From Parasedimentitalea maritima (GTDB lineage: Bacteria; Pseudomonadota; Alphaproteobacteria; Rhodobacterales; Rhodobacteraceae): a stretch of 64,000 nt of DNA. Location of the stretch: assembly GCF_005771405.1 (NCBI RefSeq), contig NZ_VAUA01000005.1, positions 124,001 through 188,000 of the forward strand, given 5' to 3'. The first letter of the stretch is position 1. Every line of letters begins with the position of its first letter. The notes under the pieces were generated by a model. It made no database searches. It had not been told where the DNA came from and was given only the letters and a program-made list of their open reading frames with translations. Shown piece after piece: positions 9,490-18,888 of this stretch. Made by a program: the position numbers and the translations under genes.

Positions 9490-10277
9490 TACAGTGTCCC
9501 GCTAGGCAGGCCCCAAAAAGTAAGAAAGATCAGAACCATAACAGATGCTCCAAGCATTCCGTCAAATCGGTCAAACAGCCCACCGTGGCCTGGTATGAGA
9601 GCACTGGAGTCTTTGACTCTCATTTTACGCTTCAACGCGCTTTCGGCAACATCCCCAGCTTGGCTGGCCATCGATACAAGAACCGATAGAACGACAAGAC
9701 CTAGGCCAACCCCTTGGGCTTGCCCAAACCAAATCCCAACCAAAGCTGCAGCAAGCCAGCCTGCTGACGTACCGGACCAGGTTTTCTTAGGACTGACCCT
9801 TGGCCAAAATTTGGGGCCGCCAAAAATTTTTCCCGCGAAGTACCCAGCTACATCAGTCACGACCACAACGCCAATCAGCCACAGCATCCACTGCATACCA
9901 AAAACGTTTCGCAACCAGACAAAGCCAAATCCGGCGATCAAAATCCACAAGGAAAAGCTGAAATAGTATAAGCGGCGTTGAGACAACTGTGACAGCCCAA
10001 CAAGCGCCGGGGCCACCAATAAAGGCATCCACATCTGGGGCCACAAAGCTGCTGCGAGTGTCGCAACGGCTCCCAACAGGCCTAGTTGCAGCGCAACGGC
10101 CCGCTGATCCGGGCCCAACATGCGCACCAGTTCCCAGATCAGTCCCCCACAACACAGAGCAATCAAAACATCAAACACCAAACCACCAGCTACAACCGCA
10201 ATTCCACCCAGAAAAAGCATTACAACGGCTGAGATTAAGCGGGGGGCCAAGTCGGCCCAGCGACCTTTGGTGCTCAT
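9489..10277 (-). CDS. cdsA: Phosphatidate cytidylyltransferase
   Basis: CdsA makes CDP-diacylglycerol from phosphatidate and CTP at the inner membrane, the branch point of phospholipid synthesis. The 262-residue protein has multiple membrane segments and the family signature at about 213-241 (SALKRKMRVKD followed by IPGHGGLFDRFDGM). The start overlaps the uppS stop by four bases and the stop overlaps the dxr start by one base, so it is tightly coupled with both neighbours. Confidence 0.95.
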   Translation of the reverse strand: MSTKGRWADLAPRLISAVVMLFLGGIAVVAGGLVFDVLIALCCGGLIWELVRMLGPDQRAVALQLGLLGAVATLAAALWPQMWMPLLVAPALVGLSQLSQRRLYYFSFSLWILIAGFGFVWLRNVFGMQWMLWLIGVVVVTDVAGYFAGKIFGGPKFWPRVSPKKTWSGTSAGWLAAALVGIWFGQAQGVGLGLVVLSVLVSMASQAGDVAESALKRKMRVKDSSALIPGHGGLFDRFDGMLGASVMVLIFLTFWGLPSGTL

Positions 10278-11032
10278 GTGTTTACTGCTCCAAAACGCCG
10301 TTCACGGCGACCATAGCGATCACACAGTCTTGCCAATTCAGTCGCAGTGAAATCGGGCCACAGTGTATCGATGAATTCGTATTCTGCATAGGCTGACTGC
10401 CATAGAAGAAAGTTTGATATCCGAGCTTCGCCGCTGGTACGGATCACCAGATCAGGATCCGGCAGAACATGGGTATCCAGATATCGTGGCAGAGTTTCTT
10501 CATCGATATCTTCGGGATTAAGCGTTCCTTCGGCGACGTCCCGTGCCAGTCGCTTGGTGGCCCTCGCAACCTCGTCTCGCCCACCATAATTCAGTGCAAT
10601 AGTCAGATGGGTTCCGACATTAGCTGAGGTTTCCAGCTCAAGTTGGTCCATCAACTTGACTAATTTAGCGTCCAACCGCAAGCGATCGCCGATGAAACGT
10701 ACACGCACATTGCGGGTCGCCAGGGCTTTCATCTCTTTGGAGATATACCGTCTGAACAAGCTCATCAGTCCGGCCACTTCAACCTGCGTTCGCTTCCAGT
10801 TTTCTGTGGAAAATGCAAATATCGTCAGGTATTCAACGCCCAAACTCGGGCAGGCTTCGACCACTTCACGCACGCGTTTCGCGCCAGCATGGTGGCCGAA
10901 CAACCTAGGACGACCACGCGCCTGAGCCCAGCGGCCGTTACCGTCCATAATAATTGCAATGTGACGGGGACCAGTCCTCCCTAGAGACGGAGAACTGCTG
11001 CCTTCAGCCATGGTATCAGGGTCTTTTGGCAT
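10274..11032 (-). CDS. uppS: Isoprenyl transferase (undecaprenyl diphosphate synthase)
   Basis: UppS extends farnesyl diphosphate with cis-isoprene units to make undecaprenyl diphosphate, the carrier for peptidoglycan and surface glycans. The 252-residue protein carries the family's IIMDGNGRWA motif with catalytic Asp30. It also has HHAGAKRVREVVEAC, TIFAFSTENWKR and the C-terminal IRTSGEARISNFLLWQSAYAE motif. ATG at 11032 gives about 20 extra residues before the conserved core. A second ATG at 11011 is a possible alternative start, because neither has a strong ribosome site. Confidence 0.95.
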   Translation of the reverse strand: MPKDPDTMAEGSSSPSLGRTGPRHIAIIMDGNGRWAQARGRPRLFGHHAGAKRVREVVEACPSLGVEYLTIFAFSTENWKRTQVEVAGLMSLFRRYISKEMKALATRNVRVRFIGDRLRLDAKLVKLMDQLELETSANVGTHLTIALNYGGRDEVARATKRLARDVAEGTLNPEDIDEETLPRYLDTHVLPDPDLVIRTSGEARISNFLLWQSAYAEYEFIDTLWPDFTATELARLCDRYGRRERRFGAVNT

Positions 11033-11041
11033 TGTGTCGCG

Positions 11042-11605
11042 TTAGACCTGCATGATTTCTTCTTGCTTCGTCTCGAGGCTGACATCCACGACCTTGATCA
11101 TCTTGTCAGTCATTTCCTGTACCTCTGACTCCCAGAATTTTTGGTCATCTTCAGACATACCGTCAGACTTGGCCTTTTTGATTTGATCCATGCCATCACG
11201 TCGAATGTTACGGATCGAAACTCTTCCGTGTTCAGCGTATTGACCTGCAACTTTGGTCAACTCACGGCGACGTTCTTCGTTCAGTTCAGGAATCGGCAGC
11301 ATGATAATTGTGCCGTTCAGCTGGGGGTTGATGCCAAGACCGCTTTCACGGATTGCTTTTTCAACTTTACCAACAAGACCCTTATCCCAAACGTTGATGG
11401 TAACCATTCGCGGTTCGGGTACGTTGACGGTTCCAACCTGGTTGATTGGTGTCTTAGTTCCATAGGCGTCAACCATGATCGGTTCGAGCATCGAACCAGA
11501 AGCCCGGCCAGTACGTAGGCTGGCAAATTCTGTCTTCAAGTTGGCCATTGCACCATCCATACGGCGCTGCAGGTCATCTGTGTCGAGAATGAAATCGTCA
11601 GACAT
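11042..11605 (-). CDS. frr: Ribosome recycling factor
   Basis: RRF splits the post-termination ribosome together with EF-G. The protein is 187 residues long, the expected size. It has the conserved LRTGRAS region (around residue 30) and the GNPxLNG-like and PLTEERRxEL-like motifs (here INPQLNG and [13 protein letters not shown]). The start ATG is preceded by GGGGAGAG. It is nine bases upstream of uppS. A gap of 210 bases to pyrH contains a hairpin. Confidence 0.96.
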   Translation of the reverse strand: MSDDFILDTDDLQRRMDGAMANLKTEFASLRTGRASGSMLEPIMVDAYGTKTPINQVGTVNVPEPRMVTINVWDKGLVGKVEKAIRESGLGINPQLNGTIIMLPIPELNEERRRELTKVAGQYAEHGRVSIRNIRRDGMDQIKKAKSDGMSEDDQKFWESEVQEMTDKMIKVVDVSLETKQEEIMQV

Positions 11606-11767
11606 GCTGCTCTCTCCCCATCTTTTAAGTGATGTTTTCTAGGCTCATAAGCCATTGGCCAAGTGTTGTATAGCAATCATGGCGTGGAATTAGAACAACG
11701 CCAAATGAAATCAGCGTTTCTAAAGCCAATGTCCAATATTTGGTTGGAAAAATAATTTCTGCAAAAC

Positions 11768-11788
11768 GACGGGTCGGGAGACCCAGTC
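11768..11788 (-). terminator. Possible terminator or attenuator hairpin between pyrH and frr
   Basis: On the minus strand downstream of pyrH, a GGGTC/GACCC stem with a four-base loop is extended by GAC/GTC across a one-base bulge and followed by GTTTTG. The T-run is short, so it is a weak terminator at best. It could reduce read-through from pyrH into frr. Confidence 0.35.
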
Positions 11789-11815
11789 CCCCAACCACCC
11801 CTTCTTAAGACATGC

Positions 11816-12565
11816 TTATCCCTGAACTCGCGTGTAGGTCCCCTGCCCCGCCAGAATTCCACGGAACCCACCGGGCTCATCCAAGCTAAATACGATTAGC
11901 GGCAGATTGTTATCTCGCGCCAGCGCAATCGCTGAGGCATCCATTACGCGCAGACGCTTGGCCAGAACATCGTCATAGCTGACAGTGTCATAACGCACCG
12001 CGTCGGCATGTTCTTTGGGGTCTTTGTCGTAAACGCCATCGACACCGTTTTTACCCATAAAGATTGCTTGGCATGACATTTCGTTTGCACGCAGCGTTGC
12101 CGCTGTATCTGTGGTAAAGTAGGGGTTGCCCGTTCCCGCTGCAAAAATGCAAACCCGCTTTTTCTCAAGGTGGCGCACGGCGCGACGACGTATGTAGGGC
12201 TCACAAACCTGATCCATTGGGATGGCTGAAATAACCCGGGTAAAAACCTCTAATTCTTCAAGCGCACTTTGCATTGCAAGTGCATTCATCACAGTGGCCA
12301 GCATACCCATGTAATCTGCGGTGGTCCGTTCCATTCCTTGAGCAGACCCAGATAGCCCGCGGAAAATATTACCTCCACCGATAACCATACAGATTTCGAC
12401 GCCCATATCGTGGACCGATTTCACCTCTTCGGCGATGCGCTGTACGGTCGGCGGGTGCAACCCAAACCCCTGATCCCCCATCAGCGCTTCGCCGGAAATC
12501 TTCAGCATCACGCGTTTATAGGTTGCAGCGGGTTGGCCGCTCGACTGATCGGTGGAAAGGGGCAT
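11816..12565 (-). CDS. pyrH: Uridylate kinase (UMP kinase)
   Basis: PyrH phosphorylates UMP to UDP in pyrimidine nucleotide synthesis; bacterial UMP kinases are hexamers of the amino acid kinase fold. The 249-residue protein has the [15 protein letters not shown]-terminal motif (around 21-34), GGGNIFRG, and [22 protein letters not shown] ribosome site precedes ATG 12565. It is the first gene of the minus-strand run and is divergent from miaA, so the 130-base gap (12566-12695) should hold both promoters. Confidence 0.96.
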   Translation of the reverse strand: MPLSTDQSSGQPAATYKRVMLKISGEALMGDQGFGLHPPTVQRIAEEVKSVHDMGVEICMVIGGGNIFRGLSGSAQGMERTTADYMGMLATVMNALAMQSALEELEVFTRVISAIPMDQVCEPYIRRRAVRHLEKKRVCIFAAGTGNPYFTTDTAATLRANEMSCQAIFMGKNGVDGVYDKDPKEHADAVRYDTVSYDDVLAKRLRVMDASAIALARDNNLPLIVFSLDEPGGFRGILAGQGTYTRVQG

Positions 12566-12695
12566 GTTGCGCTCCGGAATGTGACGGGGTTAATCTGCCG
12601 CGCAAAATGACTCAAAACGACGCCATGTTCAATGCGATGCAACGCAGTATAAGCGCAAATTCGTGACGTTTCTTTAGCAGGCCAGGACAAACACC

Positions 12696-13559
12696 ATGAC
12701 GTTGCCCCATATTTCACCTGATCAACCCGTTCTGATTGCTGGCCCCACAGCATCGGGGAAGTCAGCTTTGGCACTTGAAATTGCGCAGCGTCAAGGTGGT
12801 GTAATCATCAACGCCGATGCCAGTCAGGTCTATGATTGCTGGCAAGTGATAACCGCACGCCCGTCAATGGCAGAAGAAGCCGAGGCCAACCATGCGTTAT
12901 ATGGCCATATGCCGTATGATGCCTCCTATTCTACTGGCCACTGGTTGCGGGACGTTGCGCCGTTGCTGAAAGGACCGCACAGGCCAATCATCATCGGCGG
13001 AACGGGTCTATACTTTACTGCGTTGACGGTTGGACTGGTTGAAATCCCGCCAACGCCATCTGAAGTCCGAGCAGAGGGCGATCAGATGGCACTGGATGAG
13101 ATGTTGGCAGCCTTAGACTCTAAGACGCAGGCGCGAATCGACGTTAAAAACCGCGCGCGTGTTCAACGGGCTTGGGAAGTTTTTCAAACCACCGGAAAAT
13201 CTCTTTCCGATTGGCAAGATGAGACTCCACCACCGATGCTGCCGCTGAACAGCTGCGTTCCTCTGGTATTTGATGTCGAAAAGGACTGGCTGGAAACACG
13301 CATCCGAAAGCGGTTTGATCTAATGCTGGATCAGGGTGCGCTGGATGAAGCCAGGGCAATGATGGACCGTTACGATCCAGTTCTACCTTCATGCCGAGCT
13401 ATAGGCGTGCCTGAACTGATGGGGTACTTGAAAGGTCAATTGACGCTGGATCAGGCGCGCGAGCAAGCCTCGGTCGCAACGCGTCAGTTTGCCAAACGAC
13501 AGCGCACTTGGTTTCGTTCCAAAATGCGGGACTGGACCCCATATTCGCCCAGCATTTAG
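12696..13559 (+). CDS. miaA: tRNA dimethylallyltransferase
   Basis: MiaA transfers a dimethylallyl group to N6 of A37 in tRNAs that read codons beginning with U. The P-loop GPTASGKS is at residues 16-23. The DASQVYD motif (substrate tRNA and catalytic Asp) and [10 protein letters not shown] follow. The 287-residue length is at the short end of the family but complete. It uses the dimethylallyl diphosphate made by the MEP pathway, to which dxr in this window belongs. It stands alone and divergent from pyrH. Confidence 0.95.
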   Translation: MTLPHISPDQPVLIAGPTASGKSALALEIAQRQGGVIINADASQVYDCWQVITARPSMAEEAEANHALYGHMPYDASYSTGHWLRDVAPLLKGPHRPIIIGGTGLYFTALTVGLVEIPPTPSEVRAEGDQMALDEMLAALDSKTQARIDVKNRARVQRAWEVFQTTGKSLSDWQDETPPPMLPLNSCVPLVFDVEKDWLETRIRKRFDLMLDQGALDEARAMMDRYDPVLPSCRAIGVPELMGYLKGQLTLDQAREQASVATRQFAKRQRTWFRSKMRDWTPYSPSI

Positions 13560-13641
13560 CTTCAAATCTAGGCGCACCTTGTCAGAATCAATTATTCATG
13601 TGCATTTTTCTGAACCATTGAAAATGTGAAATTCGCTCTAA

Positions 13642-14448
13642 ATGCCCTATGATCCTAGTCCAATTGATGAAATTGAAGTTATGCCATTGTCGGGACTGTA
13701 TTCGAGCGGTCCTTGGCAAACCGAGCTTGCACATGATCGGGACAGGCATCTTTTAGTCTGGATAACTCGGGGCCAAGGCAGGGTCTTATTGAATGGGGCT
13801 CGCCGAGGATTTAGTTCCCACAATGCTCTGTTTATCCCCGCCGGGAACCTGTTTGCGTTAGACGTTGGACGAGGAACCCTAGGGCAAGTCATGTTGGTTC
13901 CAGCGTCAAACGCAATTTCGTTACCACACCAGGCGCAACACCTTCGCATCAGTGACCCAACTGAACAGGCCAGCCTGACATCTCTGCTTGAGGTTATGCG
14001 ACGTGAACAAAGCAAAAATGAAGCCCTTTGGCATCGTGCAATGCAAGCCTACGGCGAATTGGTCGGAATACTGTTGCAACGCCAAACATCGCGCATCACG
14101 CCCCAACCCGCTCGACGTAGCGCTGCAAAGCGACTTTCACTGGCTTACTGTTCACGTATTTCTCAGTTTCATCGAGAGAATATTAGCATGGCGGATCACG
14201 CAACGGCTCTGGGAGTGACGGCAACCCACCTCACCAGAGTTGTCAAAGCAGAAACCGGCACAACGGCAGCAAGCCTACTGACAGAACGCCAGCTTTATGC
14301 CGCTCACCGTTTGTTGATCGAAAGCGATATGCCAATACAAAACGTTGCCGCTCAGCTGAATTTTCGCAGTGCTGCATATTTTACGCGGTTCATTACCTTG
14401 CATACAAAACGAACCCCAAGCGCCCTTCGTAAGCAATCCCGCTCCTGA
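13642..14448 (+). CDS. AraC-family transcriptional regulator
   Basis: The 268-residue protein has an N-terminal cupin-like sensing domain (about residues 10-120, with RGQGRVLLNG and FIPAGNLFALDVG). A C-terminal pair of helix-turn-helix motifs follows (about 170-268), including MADHATALGVTATHLTRVVKAETG and MPIQNVAAQLNFRSAAYFTRFITLHTKRTPSALR. It has no strong ribosome site; ATG 13642 is the first in-frame ATG. The gene lies 283 bases upstream of a peptide-type ABC importer on the same strand, so control of that importer is a reasonable inference. The inducer is unknown. Confidence 0.85.
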   Translation: MPYDPSPIDEIEVMPLSGLYSSGPWQTELAHDRDRHLLVWITRGQGRVLLNGARRGFSSHNALFIPAGNLFALDVGRGTLGQVMLVPASNAISLPHQAQHLRISDPTEQASLTSLLEVMRREQSKNEALWHRAMQAYGELVGILLQRQTSRITPQPARRSAAKRLSLAYCSRISQFHRENISMADHATALGVTATHLTRVVKAETGTTAASLLTERQLYAAHRLLIESDMPIQNVAAQLNFRSAAYFTRFITLHTKRTPSALRKQSRS

Positions 14449-14731
14449 TTCTCCACACATAGCGAAAACTCCGTTGTCGCGCTGTTGAGCGCAAAAGTAA
14501 TGGACACATCTGACTAGAGCCTGTCTTGCAAATGCTATAAACGACAGCAAAATGTCGCAATTATCTACCAAACCGTCGAAACAGTGCATTGACCTACGGC
14601 CATATCTGAGGCGGAATAAGCAAATGGGGAAACCAAATCTATATACCGCACCTTATTTGGCCTGACTGGCTCCTAGAAAAGGTGCCGGTTACATTTCAAT
14701 TAATCCCATTGGTGCGACAGGGAGAGTTTTC
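14449..14731 (+). promoter_or_regulatory. Leader region of the peptide-type ABC operon
   Basis: This 283-base gap contains no credible gene. A CCAAAT/ATTTGG inverted repeat (14633-14638 and 14655-14660, 16-base spacer) lies about 75 bases before the substrate-binding protein start and could be a regulator site. A clear ribosome site (CAGGGAGAG) precedes ATG 14732. No promoter elements were firmly identified. Confidence 0.35.
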
Positions 14732-16396
14732 ATGACAATAGACACAATCAATGGTGCACCTGCACATTGGGCGGCAAATATGCACGCCCAGGAAGTATTT
14801 GACGGCAAATTGGACCGCCGGGAATTCTTGACCCGCGCCACGGCTTTAGGTGTGACATCTGCTGCTGCCTACGGAATGATTGGCCTGCAGGCGCCAGCAC
14901 AAGCAATGAGCCACGCGAAAGCAGGTGGCACGTTACGCGTACAGATGAGTGTACGCGAACTCAAAGACCCACGTGTTTATGCATGGTCCGAAATGGGCAA
15001 CCAGACACGCGGCACACTGGAATATCTGGTCGAATACAACTCAGACGGTACATTCCGTGGTATGTTGCTGGAAAGCTGGGAAATCAACGAAGACGCCACC
15101 GTCTACACCCTGAATGTTCGTCAGGGCGTGAAGTGGAATAATGGCGATGATTTCACTGCCGAAGACGTTGCCCGCAACATTGAAGGCTGGTGTGATAAAG
15201 GCCTTGAAGGCAATTCCATGACTGGTCGTTTTGCAACTATCGTTGATGAAGCAAGCGGCAAGGCTATTGCTGGTTCGATTGAAGTGGTGGACAGCCATAC
15301 AGTGCGCTTGAACCTTCCCAGTTCAGACATCTCATTGATTGCCGGCATGTCGGACTATCCAGCCGCCGTAACGCACTCTAGCTTCCAGTCTAACGATTTC
15401 ACTGCGAATGTAGGCACCGGCCCCTATATGTTGGACGAACTTGAAGTCGGTATCAAAGCCACTTTGGTGAAGAATGAGAACCACACCTGGTGGGGTGACG
15501 AAGTCTATGGCGCTGCAGCGCTGGACCGCATTGAATACATCGATTTTGGCACTGACCCTGCGTCATGGATGGCCGCAATAGAATCCGACGAAGTTGACAT
15601 GCTGCATGAAACTGTTGGTGAGTTTATCGATGTCCTCGACGGATTGGAGTATCCAAAATCTGAAGTGGTAACGATGGGTACAATTGTTATCCGACCCAAT
15701 CAGCTGGCTGAGTTCGATGGCAAAAAAGTCTATGCCGACAAGCGTGTGCGAAAGGCGCTGCAGATGGCTGTTGATAACGCTGTTTGCCTTGAACTTGGCT
15801 ATAGCTCACGTGGCCAGGTGGCAGAGAACCATCACGTTGGTGCGATCCATCCCGAGTATGCCCAACTCCCCAAACAAGAGGTGGATGCCGCAGGTGCGCG
15901 GGCTATAATGGAAGAAGCCGGAATGATGGATTTCGAGCATGAAATCATTTCCATCGATGACGATTGGCGTAAGAACACCACTGATGCGGTAGCGGCTCAA
16001 TTGCGCGATGCTGGTTTCAAGGTGAAGCGGACAGTCTTGCCCGGCTCAACCTTCTGGAACGACTGGGTCAAATACCCCTACAGTTCAACCAACTGGAACC
16101 ACCGTCCACTGGGTGTCCAAATCCACGCACTTGCCTATCGTACCGGTGAAGCTTGGAACGAATTTGGCTGGTCAAATGCAGAGTTCGACGCCTTGCTAAC
16201 CGAAGCGTTATCCTTGGCAGATGCTGACAAACGGCGCGACGTGATGGCCAAAATGGAAGCTCTGATTCAGGACGAAGCTGTTACGGTTCAACCTTACTGG
16301 CGCGCCCTGTATCGCCACACACGTGCCGGTGTAGTTGGAGCGGACATGCACGTTTCATTTGAGCACCATCACTACAAGTGGGGCTGGTCGGCTTAA
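14732..16396 (+). CDS. ABC transporter substrate-binding protein, family 5 (peptide/nickel type)
   Basis: The 554-residue protein binds the ligand in the periplasm and delivers it to the permease pair encoded downstream. It has a twin-arginine signal: DRREFL at about residues 28-33, then a hydrophobic stretch and AQAMS near 58, with an unusually long 27-residue n-region. The rest matches the SBP_bac_5 fold, with [19 protein letters not shown], the [12 protein letters not shown] motif and [10 protein letters not shown]. Family members carry di- and oligopeptides, opines, glutathione or nickel. I cannot tell which applies. Tat export suggests folding in the cytoplasm before secretion. Confidence 0.88.
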   Translation: MTIDTINGAPAHWAANMHAQEVFDGKLDRREFLTRATALGVTSAAAYGMIGLQAPAQAMSHAKAGGTLRVQMSVRELKDPRVYAWSEMGNQTRGTLEYLVEYNSDGTFRGMLLESWEINEDATVYTLNVRQGVKWNNGDDFTAEDVARNIEGWCDKGLEGNSMTGRFATIVDEASGKAIAGSIEVVDSHTVRLNLPSSDISLIAGMSDYPAAVTHSSFQSNDFTANVGTGPYMLDELEVGIKATLVKNENHTWWGDEVYGAAALDRIEYIDFGTDPASWMAAIESDEVDMLHETVGEFIDVLDGLEYPKSEVVTMGTIVIRPNQLAEFDGKKVYADKRVRKALQMAVDNAVCLELGYSSRGQVAENHHVGAIHPEYAQLPKQEVDAAGARAIMEEAGMMDFEHEIISIDDDWRKNTTDAVAAQLRDAGFKVKRTVLPGSTFWNDWVKYPYSSTNWNHRPLGVQIHALAYRTGEAWNEFGWSNAEFDALLTEALSLADADKRRDVMAKMEALIQDEAVTVQPYWRALYRHTRAGVVGADMHVSFEHHHYKWGWSA

Positions 16397-16421
16397 GCCA
16401 AGCGTACTTCGAAGCAATATG

Positions 16422-16449
16422 AAGTCGCCCCGAAAAAGGGGCGACTTTT
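16422..16449 (+). terminator. Intercistronic terminator/attenuator after the binding-protein gene
   Basis: A perfect ten-pair stem (AAGTCGCCCC with GGGGCGACTT) around a GAAAAA loop is followed by a T-run. It lies 26 bases after the stop of the binding-protein gene and before the permease genes. Such hairpins commonly let the binding protein be made in excess over the membrane subunits. Confidence 0.8.
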
Positions 16450-16521
16450 CCCGGCACCCGCCAAAAACAGCAAGACCTGCACCAGACAGGTCCAGGCGCT
16501 GCCTGAGCAACAGGGGACCCT

Positions 16522-17574
16522 ATGGGACTGTTCATCCTTCGCAGACTAAGTGTGATGATTTTCACCGCACTGTGCCTGACGTTTATCGTTTTCTTTCTGA
16601 CCAACCTTGACGCTAACCTCGAGAAACTGGCCAAGACGCAGGGCAACATGCGTATGTCCGACGCTGAGGTTACGAGCTGGTTGGACAAAAATGGCTACTC
16701 CCAACCTACAGCGCTTAAATATGGTCAATGGCTTGGCGTATTTCCGGGTTGGACTCGCACTGTAGAAAACGAGGTAACGGGTCGTTGCATATCTGGACCG
16801 GTTAGCCCCGAAGACGCAGCAATGGCACCAACATTTTGCGGCATTATTCAAGGGGATTGGGGGTATTCCACGGTATTCAGAGATGAAGTCTCTACTATCG
16901 TTGGTAAGCGCTTGTCATTGACCGGGCGGCTGATGTTTTGGGTTCTGGTTCTAATGGTACCTTCGGCGCTGTTAATCGGAGTTCTTGCCGGAATGCGTGA
17001 AGGCACCCTTACCGACAGATCTTTGTCAACGGTCTCAATCCTGACCACAGCAACACCTGAATATGTTTCTGGCGTGATATTCATCGCCATTTTCACCTCT
17101 TCTGCTGTGGGCCTGAAATGGTTCAAGGGTACCGCGACCTCGGCGATGGATAACCCAACATTCGAAAACTTCTTTTTGCCGGTGCTTACCATCGCCTTGT
17201 ATGGCATGGGCTATATTGCCCGTATGACCCGCGCCAGCATGACCGAAGTCATGACAGCGCAGTATATCCGCACCGCTCGACTAAAAGGCGTCAGTTTTTA
17301 CAACATCGTCGTGAAACACGCGCTGCGTAACGCCTTAATCGCGCCTTTTACCGTCATCATGCTCCAGTTCCCCTGGCTCTTGAATGGCGTGGTTATCGTA
17401 GAGACTTTGTTCAATTACAAAGGCTTTGGTTGGGTATTGGTACAGGCCGCAGGCAACAACGACATCGAACTACTGCTAGCGGTTTCCGTGGTTTCCGTTG
17501 TTGTCGTCTTATTGACACAGCTGATTTCAGACATCGGCTATGTTTACCTCAACCCACGCATTCGTATCTCATAA
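16522..17574 (+). CDS. ABC transporter permease, DppB/OppB type
   Basis: This is the first inner-membrane subunit of the importer. The 350-residue protein begins with the typical first helix and an FFLTNLDANLEKL segment and has a large periplasmic loop (about residues 35-120). Membrane helices follow, with the EAA loop near ARMTRASMTEVMTAQYIRTARLKG, which contacts the ATPase. A good AGGGGA site precedes the start. The next permease follows after 12 bases. Confidence 0.9.
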   Translation: MGLFILRRLSVMIFTALCLTFIVFFLTNLDANLEKLAKTQGNMRMSDAEVTSWLDKNGYSQPTALKYGQWLGVFPGWTRTVENEVTGRCISGPVSPEDAAMAPTFCGIIQGDWGYSTVFRDEVSTIVGKRLSLTGRLMFWVLVLMVPSALLIGVLAGMREGTLTDRSLSTVSILTTATPEYVSGVIFIAIFTSSAVGLKWFKGTATSAMDNPTFENFFLPVLTIALYGMGYIARMTRASMTEVMTAQYIRTARLKGVSFYNIVVKHALRNALIAPFTVIMLQFPWLLNGVVIVETLFNYKGFGWVLVQAAGNNDIELLLAVSVVSVVVVLLTQLISDIGYVYLNPRIRIS

Positions 17575-17586
17575 GGGAGGAAGAAA

Positions 17587-18801
17587 ATGGACCCTCTCAG
17601 CACAGTTGAGATTATCATCCGCATTCTGGCACAGCTTTCACCAGTCTGGATTTCACTAATTTTCCTATACGCGCTGTCTATCGCGTTCAAACGGCGACTG
17701 GGATTATACGGTAAACTGTTTGACAGCCCGATCGGCATGATCGGCTTTGCTCTGGTCATGTTCTGGGTGTTTGCTGGTATTTTTGGTGCTATGGACATGA
17801 TCGTCACCCATGACGAACTGTCACAAGTGTCGGGCATGAAGAACAAGATCCCGGGAACCCCACTCCGCAGTCCCGAAGAGGGAGAATACCAATGGTATTT
17901 GCTTGGCGGTGACAATCTGGCGCGTGATGTATTCTCGCGACTGATCAAAGGCGCTTGGGAAGTTATCAAGATCGCTCCAATGGCAGCCGTGTTTGCCTTT
18001 ATGGTTGGCATTACACTGGGCCTCCCAGCCGGATACTACGGCGGAAAATTGGACACGTTCTTATCGTTCCTGGCAAACTTGATCCTGGCCTTCCCTGTGA
18101 TCTTGTTGTTCTACCTTCTGGTGACTCCAGAGATCGTTAAGTCCGGCGTTCCGAACTATATGGCGATGGTACTGTTTGTGTTCCCTATCATTTTCCTGGC
18201 AGTGCTGTTGAACTCTCGGTTTCACACTCGGCCAAGCCTGCGAACACCATTGCTGATTGGGGTTCTTGGATTGGCCATCTGGCTCTATCTGCAGTTGGTG
18301 TCAAACGGAGGCTACCTAATCCGCACTGCGGACTACAGCATCTATGGCCTGCCGCGAGTGCTCGACTTTTTTGATATCGACCCAGGTCTGTTAGTGGTGT
18401 TTGTCTCGGTTGTTTTTGTAAACTCACCAACGGTCTTTCGTATCGTACGCGGGCTGACCATGGACATCAAAACACGCGACTATGTGGCCGCGGCCCAAAC
18501 CCGTGGTGAAGGGCCTTGGTACATCATGTTATGGGAGATCCTGCCCAATGCCCGCGGGCCACTGATCGTCGATTTCTGCCTGCGCATTGGGTATACAACC
18601 ATCCTTCTTGGTACGTTGGGATTCTTTGGGCTGGGGCTGGCACCGGAAAGTCCGGATTGGGGCAGCACCATTAACGATGGTCGAAAACTGCTGTCGATCT
18701 ATCTGCACCCTGCCCTGCCGCCAGCACTGGCATTGTTGAGCCTGGTCCTTGGCCTGAACCTGTTGGCTGATGGCCTGCGTGAAGAAAGCCTGAAGGACTG
18801 A
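17587..18801 (+). CDS. ABC transporter permease, DppC/OppC type
   Basis: This is the second membrane subunit. The 404-residue protein is longer than a typical DppC (about 300) because of an extra hydrophobic stretch around residues 180-250, giving additional membrane helices in mid-protein. The conserved C-terminal EAA loop is present (MDIKTRDYVAAAQTRGEGPWYIM), followed by LGTLGFFGLGLAPESPDWG. An AGGGAGG site precedes ATG 17587. It pairs with the upstream permease. Confidence 0.9.
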   Translation: MDPLSTVEIIIRILAQLSPVWISLIFLYALSIAFKRRLGLYGKLFDSPIGMIGFALVMFWVFAGIFGAMDMIVTHDELSQVSGMKNKIPGTPLRSPEEGEYQWYLLGGDNLARDVFSRLIKGAWEVIKIAPMAAVFAFMVGITLGLPAGYYGGKLDTFLSFLANLILAFPVILLFYLLVTPEIVKSGVPNYMAMVLFVFPIIFLAVLLNSRFHTRPSLRTPLLIGVLGLAIWLYLQLVSNGGYLIRTADYSIYGLPRVLDFFDIDPGLLVVFVSVVFVNSPTVFRIVRGLTMDIKTRDYVAAAQTRGEGPWYIMLWEILPNARGPLIVDFCLRIGYTTILLGTLGFFGLGLAPESPDWGSTINDGRKLLSIYLHPALPPALALLSLVLGLNLLADGLREESLKD

Positions 18802-18802
18802 T

Positions 18803-18824
18803 GTCTGGGTCCGCGGCCCCAGAC
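18803..18824 (+). other. Intercistronic hairpin between permease and ATPase genes
   Basis: Directly after the permease stop, GTCTGGG and CCCAGAC can pair around an eight-base loop. No T-run follows, so this is more likely an mRNA stability or processing element than a terminator. Confidence 0.3.
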
Positions 18825-18888
18825 CCCCAAACTATTTTGGCCTGATGAGGGGATGCATTATTCCCAGACATCGGCAGGGAGAAGACTA

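Noticed and set aside
13603-13626. CATTTT/AAAATG inverted repeat before the AraC-type gene
   Set aside because: Only six bases of AT-rich symmetry; too likely by chance.
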